From positions 1 through 37,615 of the forward strand of contig ADNK01001821.1 in NCBI GenBank assembly GCA_000320545.1: DNA of 37,615 nt. Reading direction: 5' to 3'. The notes beneath the pieces were generated by a model that saw only the letters and a program-made list of their open reading frames with translations, was not told the DNA's origin and made no database searches. Of the stretch, positions 32,592 to 37,615 are shown piece by piece. This stretch comes from Bigelowiella natans CCMP2755. Lineage: Eukaryota; Cercozoa; Chlorarachniophyceae. The position numbers were made by a program, and so were the translations under genes. Position 1 is the stretch's first letter. The number at the start of each line of letters is the position of its first letter.

Positions 32592-35500
32592 TCGACATTC
32601 CCAGTTGATAATAATAAACGCATGGACGAAGAACTCACATGATCAACGTAATTAAAGAGACAAGCTGATGACAACACCCGATGATGATTTCCTGCTAGTC
32701 TAGTCTAGTAATCACCACCTGGGATGGTATCACATTCGGACGCCGAGGCACCTACAAGCTGGAAGAAATTCTGTGCCAATTTAACCATTTCCGCGTTCTC
32801 GGTTGCCTGGCCCAGGGAGGCATTGACGACTCCCTTCAGAATGTATTCTTGGGGTGTCGTTGGTTCCAGAGAGTCTAGCAGGTCAAAGCTAAACATATGA
32901 TGCATAGAAGAACAAATGACAACGAGTCAATGATGATGATCAAGGAGCTGTTCACTGTCGTCAGGTGCATCATCATAACCACCACTATCATCATCATCAT
33001 CATCATCCATCGGTAATAATACCCCTCGAGATAAATACATGAGTAGTTGTGAGTTATCATGATCAAGATAGTATTACGCTTCCTGGATATCATCGTTCCG
33101 TAGATGATATATGACTAGATTCAGCCTGGCCTCTGGTATCACGTCAACCAGAGGTGGAAGCACCTTATTTAGCAGAAAGCAGTAGCAGTAGAAGTAGCAG
33201 CATTCCAATTAAAAGATGCCTCTACTAAGTCTAGGGGATGAAAGAGGAGAGAGCGATATAGAATAAAAGGGAGAGGGGAAGGAAAGCAGCACATGTCCTA
33301 CTGCTTGCTGCAATTGCTGATGCGACCTTAAGAGCGTTCTCGCCGTTCCTAAAAACCACGAGGTTGTGTTTTAAGATGACGTTGTCCCCTGGGCTACCAA
33401 GCTGATCCAACACCACTTTCAATTCACCCTAAATACACCACGAATACAGTAGGAGAAAAGAATTCAAACTGATCATTCTTTGACACACACCTTGTGGAGG
33501 ATAGTATATAAGATGCTGCCATGCCATTGGGCTGGCATGCTGTTCTTGAGATTAACATAATTTCTTTTTGAAATCATGTGATAAGGCAGACATTATGTAC
33601 CTCCCCCGCCTTTCCGTTGTAGAGCTTGTAATGGTTGCAAGCCTTTAAATTCACAGCTGTCATGGAAGTGGGGTCCACCTACGAAGTGATTAGCAATCGG
33701 AGAAATGATTAAGAACATCATCATCATCATCTTCTTCTTCTTCTTCGTGCCATCCACCATCGATCTCTCCTTTACTACTACTAATAAAAAAGCTAACCGA
33801 GAAGTAGGGCCCTAAGATATCAAGAGAGACATCGTAGTAGTCCAGCTTATAGTAACACAGTGCCACGTAGACCTGTAATAATGAGATAAGTTAAGAAAAC
33901 AACAAAATCATCTTTCCCGTCCCTAGATCACGCAAATTAAAGGTCATGAACCGACTTGCAACGCAATATACTCTTGCTTGTTCCCTAGTAGAACCTGGAA
34001 GAGGAAGAAGAAGAAGAAGAAGAAGAAGAAGAAGAAGAAAGAGAAGGGGAAAAGAATAAGTGTGTAGTATCATCATGAAGTTTAAAGGGGCTTGCTCTTT
34101 TAGCAATACATTATTATCTCGCCAATGATTATTAAGTATCACAGATACATACATATCATAATCGTCCCTCGATGGAAACAATAGGCGAGGAGAAAATAAC
34201 GAATGAGTATTTGAATCGCAAATAAATAGAATTCATTATTCGTAAGAAACCTTCTTGTAAATATCCGTGGCCTCCTGGTAGTTTGACCGCATATATCTAA
34301 CCATTTTTTTTTTTATAAGTGTTATGTATAGCCCACGTGCAATCACGAAAAGACGACAACAGAAATGATTAGTCATCATCATAAAGGGAAGGCTTGCTTA
34401 CTGCAGTGATGCCAAACACAGTTGGTCTTCCGTGCTCTCGTCGGAAAGCTGTTTTTAAATGATTCACCACGGTCTCAGGATCGTGAAGATGATGAGAGAA
34501 GACGATGGTGCATGCCATGGCGGAAGCCTCTTTTATATATCCCTTTCATACCTCTTGGTGGTACTTCATAAGTTCCTGATCTTCTCCTTCAGATTAGTAG
34601 CAGAGAGGGGGTGTTCGTATGCAGCGGGGGTTTTATCGATATATCATGTGTTTGTTCGTGCGTGCGTGTATCTTCTATACATGTAAGAGTATGGTAAGGC
34701 CGTGATAGTTAAACACATGTGCGCGTGTGTGGGACACAACACATATATTTATGCATTTGTTATACTACACCTAGTTTGTGAGAACAGTGGAGTAATATCC
34801 GATTTTGTAATCGTGTTTGTGGCCTGCAAAGTCATATTAGGGGGGGGTAAATAAAAGAAGCGTAAGAGTAAATATGGATGTTTTTTACCCTTTGAGAGCT
34901 TCTTCCTTCGCCTCCTTATATTCCTATCATTATCGACGACACCATATTATTAAAATAAAGTTCGAATGCACAACTATCATTCCAAATTAATAAACCGTCC
35001 TAGAATGAAGAAGGGAAAACAGATTGGGCATACGAGAAAGACAACATTCTCAAAGAAATCTCAATTGGGTTAGTCGAGTAGGTGAAAATAAGCTTGTGCC
35101 GATTAACTATTACCCCTTGATAATATAGTGCTGCAGCTTTGTGCAAGTAATGGCAAGGGTCCACTAGGGTGGCTTCACCCTAAGGATTATAATAGTGTTC
35201 GCTTAGTATCACTTGCTTTCACAATTCATAGAATCCAGCTTCTGAGTCGCGATTTGAATTTACGTGCAAAAAATGAAAAATATTGGCTTCCAAAATTACG
35301 AGGTGCGGAGACTGTGCATCATGTGAGCAATCCTATAACCGTACAGATGTGCAAGGGGTACATGTTTCGAGTTCTAAATTATACTCGTCTTTTTCAGAAT
35401 TCAGAGATTTCATATTCTAGAGACCTTAAGAATTATATCGTAGATTTTCACAGCGTTTTCATATTCGCAATTGTGAAAGTAGCAGTATGCTAGGAGTGAA

Positions 35501-35773
35501 AGGATTTTATGGTCCTTCGAGAACTTTGTCTGAAAATAGAAATGACACGGAATAACAGATGAAAAGTACAACTAGGAGCTTTCAAAATGCACTTGGAAAA
35601 CCTGTCGCTTGAACTCCAACAATGTTATGGCTCCGGTGTAGTCCCTGATTGTTGAAACAGTTAAAAAATTGACAGATTGGGAATATAATGTGATACCTCT
35701 TCGCGACAAAACCGTCAACATTTAGCCCCTTTTGGTCCGACCCGCTGCTGTCAGGGACGGGAACCTGATACAT
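30567..35773 (-). CDS. IFT56: intraflagellar transport protein 56 (TTC26/DYF-13), 551 aa
   Basis: Twenty-five exons (minus): 35773-35697, 35644-35602, 35529-35425, 35179-35114, 34923-34889, 34823-34771, 34586-34552, 34448-34402, 34296-34251, 33994-33956, 33872-33798, 33678-33601, 33428-33327, 33163-33078, 32888-32719, 32513-32473, 32296-32210, 32100-32030, 31843-31800, 31610-31573, 31424-31368, 31094-31020, 30920-30885, 30817-30728, 30626-30567 (1656 nt, all phases match; metazoan TTC26 is about 554 aa). IFT56 is a TPR subunit of the IFT-B complex that carries cargo in cilia. Diagnostic stretches: [71 protein letters not shown]-like [74 protein letters not shown]. It looks fully intact. Confidence 0.96.
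31171..31226. repeat. (GATA)n/(GA)n repeat in IFT56 intron
   Basis: GATA units running into a GA dinucleotide tract, inside the intron 31095-31367. Confidence 0.93.
31540..31569. repeat. (TG)n repeat next to an IFT56 exon
   Basis: A TG run ending three bases before the exon at 31573-31610, so the donor of that exon (read on the minus strand) is followed at once by an AC run. Confidence 0.93.
32562..32590. repeat. (ACA)n trinucleotide repeat in IFT56 intron
   Basis: ACA/CAA units in the intron 32514-32718. Confidence 0.93.
34004..34040. repeat. (GAA)n trinucleotide repeat in IFT56 intron
   Basis: GAA units in the intron 33995-34250, just upstream (in plus coordinates downstream) of the exon at 33956-33994; on the coding strand it is a pyrimidine tract before the acceptor. 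Confidence 0.93.
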
Positions 35774-36824
35774 AAATGCGTCTGAAATTCAGTATGTTTC
35801 GATTGATATGATTTAGCATACTTTCTGAAACATATATCCATAGAGCAATTTCACAATCTCACACAAATCAAACCCGAATGCTATTTTGAGCCAGATTAGA
35901 CGCGAAGCAGCATATTCTCATGCATACAAGCAAATATTGCTTCTCATTTGAAAGTAGTATTCATATATTTGACCTTCCGAATAGCCTTCTTCGGCTTCTT
36001 TGCTGGGAGGAACATGGACAGCCCTCGCTGTATTCTTTCTGTTGAGAGGGTTTTCGGTTCTTCTGTTAGACCTCCCACCAGTAAAAACAAGTGCGAATAC
36101 GTATTTTGCGACAAGAACTTAAAGCAGTCGACATTGGGAATAGTACTGTGATTATGGTGCCGTTTTGTTTCTCTGCTAAATTTTTAGTCTCTCGTTACAA
36201 AACCCATTAAGACCAAGAAAAAAAGGAGTTGATCACAATTAATTTTTAAATGAGGCTTGCGACATATATATTTATTAAATTACAATTTTTTAGTAGGATT
36301 TTGTCTACGATAAAACATTTTTTTCCAAATTAGATTAGTCTGAACGGCATTCTTTCGCGCGTTTTCGCTCTGATCTGGCTCAAAAAATGATCCAATTGGA
36401 GCATGGAATTTTTTCTATAATTGTTTGTCGCCGGAAGAAAATTGCTTGTTTTATCACCAACGAGATGGACCTCTCATGACTATTTTCAAAATCGAAGATT
36501 CTTGCGATGTCGCGTATAGAAAATTGCATGTTGAGCACCATTCGATGGACTCCGTTCCTTCTTCGGAACATTCGGAGAACCACTCTTCGAATCAATCAGG
36601 AGATCGTAGGTAGATCTACACCTTCCTAATCTGTACAATTGCATCTTTGTCCAAGTAGATGAAATGCGCTCAACAATACTTGAGGAATGGCACTTTGAAA
36701 TCCTTTTAATTGATGAACAATTGAACTTTCTACCAGAACTCAGATTGCATCAGTGTTCTCCTTTACACATCCATCTGTTTCTTTCAAAAATAATACGTCA
36801 TTACCTCTAGGCGATTTTCAAATC
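35774..36824. other. upstream of IFT56; unresolved open frames
   Basis: Contains the presumed IFT56 promoter. Plus frames (35948-36151 and 36425-36613) and a minus frame (36380-36595) are open, and the latter two overlap. None is recognised and none is supported well enough to call a gene. Confidence 0.4.
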
Positions 36825-36947
36825 ATGGCCGAAGAGAAGAAAGCAACGGGGAAAATTAAAGAGAATGAACTCAACTTCAAAACAGATATCCATGCAGTAT
36901 TAATGGGGGACAGCGTTCTGGACACCTTCTGTAATTATATGAATTAA
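36825..36947 (+). CDS. possible first exon or small ORF, 40 codons
   Basis: ATG 36825 opens MAEEKKATGKIKENELNF followed by KTDIHAVLMGDSVL. The lysine/glutamate-rich start looks like a real N-terminus, and GTATTA at 36897 could be a donor, in which case the rest of the gene would lie beyond this window. No family can be named. Confidence 0.25.
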   Translation: MAEEKKATGKIKENELNFKTDIHAVLMGDSVLDTFCNYMN

Positions 36948-37002
36948 CTTACATGGTTCCTTCTACACTTCATTGATAAATTGTGAATGATGCGACATTA
37001 TG

Positions 37003-37115
<113 letters not shown>

Positions 37116-37268
37116 TTTATACATATATATTTATTTATACATGTATAGAAATAAGTAAATACGTTATGTGTAACAATGCAAGCAAGTGCATGGGTGCGAA
37201 GAGATGTATATTACGCATTGTCTCAGGGTGGAGGAGCATCTTCCGATTCTGCATTCTCTCGCCAACAC

Positions 37269-37320
37269 AGGGGGTACACACACGCGCGCACACACGCACG
37301 CACACACGCACACACACACA
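37269..37320. repeat. (AC)n with GC interruptions
   Basis: AC dinucleotides interrupted by GC and GCAC units; strictly alternating purine-pyrimidine sequence. Confidence 0.93.
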
Positions 37321-37383
37321 AGTTTATATCGGTGAGGATGAGCCGGAGTAGATGTAAACACATATGTAAGGAAGTGCGCCACT

Positions 37384-37384
37384 G

Positions 37385-37415
<31 letters not shown>

Positions 37416-37416
37416 C
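37384..37416. repeat. (CTA)n trinucleotide repeat
   Basis: CTA units, nearly perfect. Confidence 0.93.
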
Positions 37417-37575
37417 ACTACAACGTGATGCATTATAGCATATGCGTTGTATTCTCTGTCGCAGAGAGCATATACATCTCCGCATCATACACAAAACGGT
37501 CTTGATTACGTCTCAGGGAAAGCAAAGCACGGTCTCCCGCTCATGGACCCGCTCAAAGAGTATCGTTCATAAATT

Positions 37576-37576
<1 letters not shown>

Positions 37577-37613
<37 letters not shown>
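37577..37613. repeat. (AT)n at window end
   Basis: An AT dinucleotide run reaching almost to the last base. Confidence 0.95.

Positions 37614-37615
<2 letters not shown>

Noticed and set aside
34771-34823. A broken exon (in-frame TAG) in IFT56
   Set aside because: This was a phase error: joining with two bases from the previous exon gives [14 protein letters not shown], which matches the family.

Overview
This is a nuclear fragment from an intron-rich, ciliated microbial eukaryote. It opens with the 3' end of a large-subunit (28S-type) rRNA. The protein genes that follow are cut by GT-AG introns, mostly about 52-80 nt long, some with branch-point-like CTAA/TACTAA motifs. A complete IFT56 gene implies a cilium or flagellum. 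A protist, perhaps from the SAR supergroup, fits; I cannot name a genus from this sequence. The stretch has moderate GC and many long di- and trinucleotide microsatellites.

Layout: 28S rRNA (+, 1-1196); a spacer and poorly resolved minus-strand reading frames (about 1.2-5.2 kb); a puzzling 357-codon frame (+, 5393-6466); a 15-exon coiled-coil gene (-, 7335-9440); a cAMP-receptor-like GPCR (+, 9982-11839); prefoldin subunit 6 (-, 12593-13304); an intronless DEAD-box-family helicase (+, 14102-15637); a cytochrome b5-acyl-CoA dehydrogenase fusion ending in -SKM (-, 16402-18662); a two-RRM RNA-binding protein (-, 20485-22292); an unresolved gene (+, 23105-23904); a myotubularin phosphatase with an acidic tail (+, 24025-29290); IFT56/TTC26 (-, 30567-35773); then microsatellite-rich sequence to the end.

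The exon models were built by hand. In each main multi-exon model the exon lengths and intron phases sum to an intact frame: coiled-coil gene 371 aa, GPCR 360 aa, prefoldin 139 aa, b5-ACAD 521 aa, RRM protein 336 aa, myotubularin about 789 aa, IFT56 551 aa. The genes are unrelated housekeeping, signalling, lipid and ciliary functions with no operon logic.

The most unusual points are the b5-ACAD fusion, the recurring CATG/CTAG-rich blocks between convergent genes with a shared ATTACATCC-containing motif, the short tandem duplications in introns and flanks, the microexon coiled-coil gene, and an rDNA edge lying directly beside ordinary genes.
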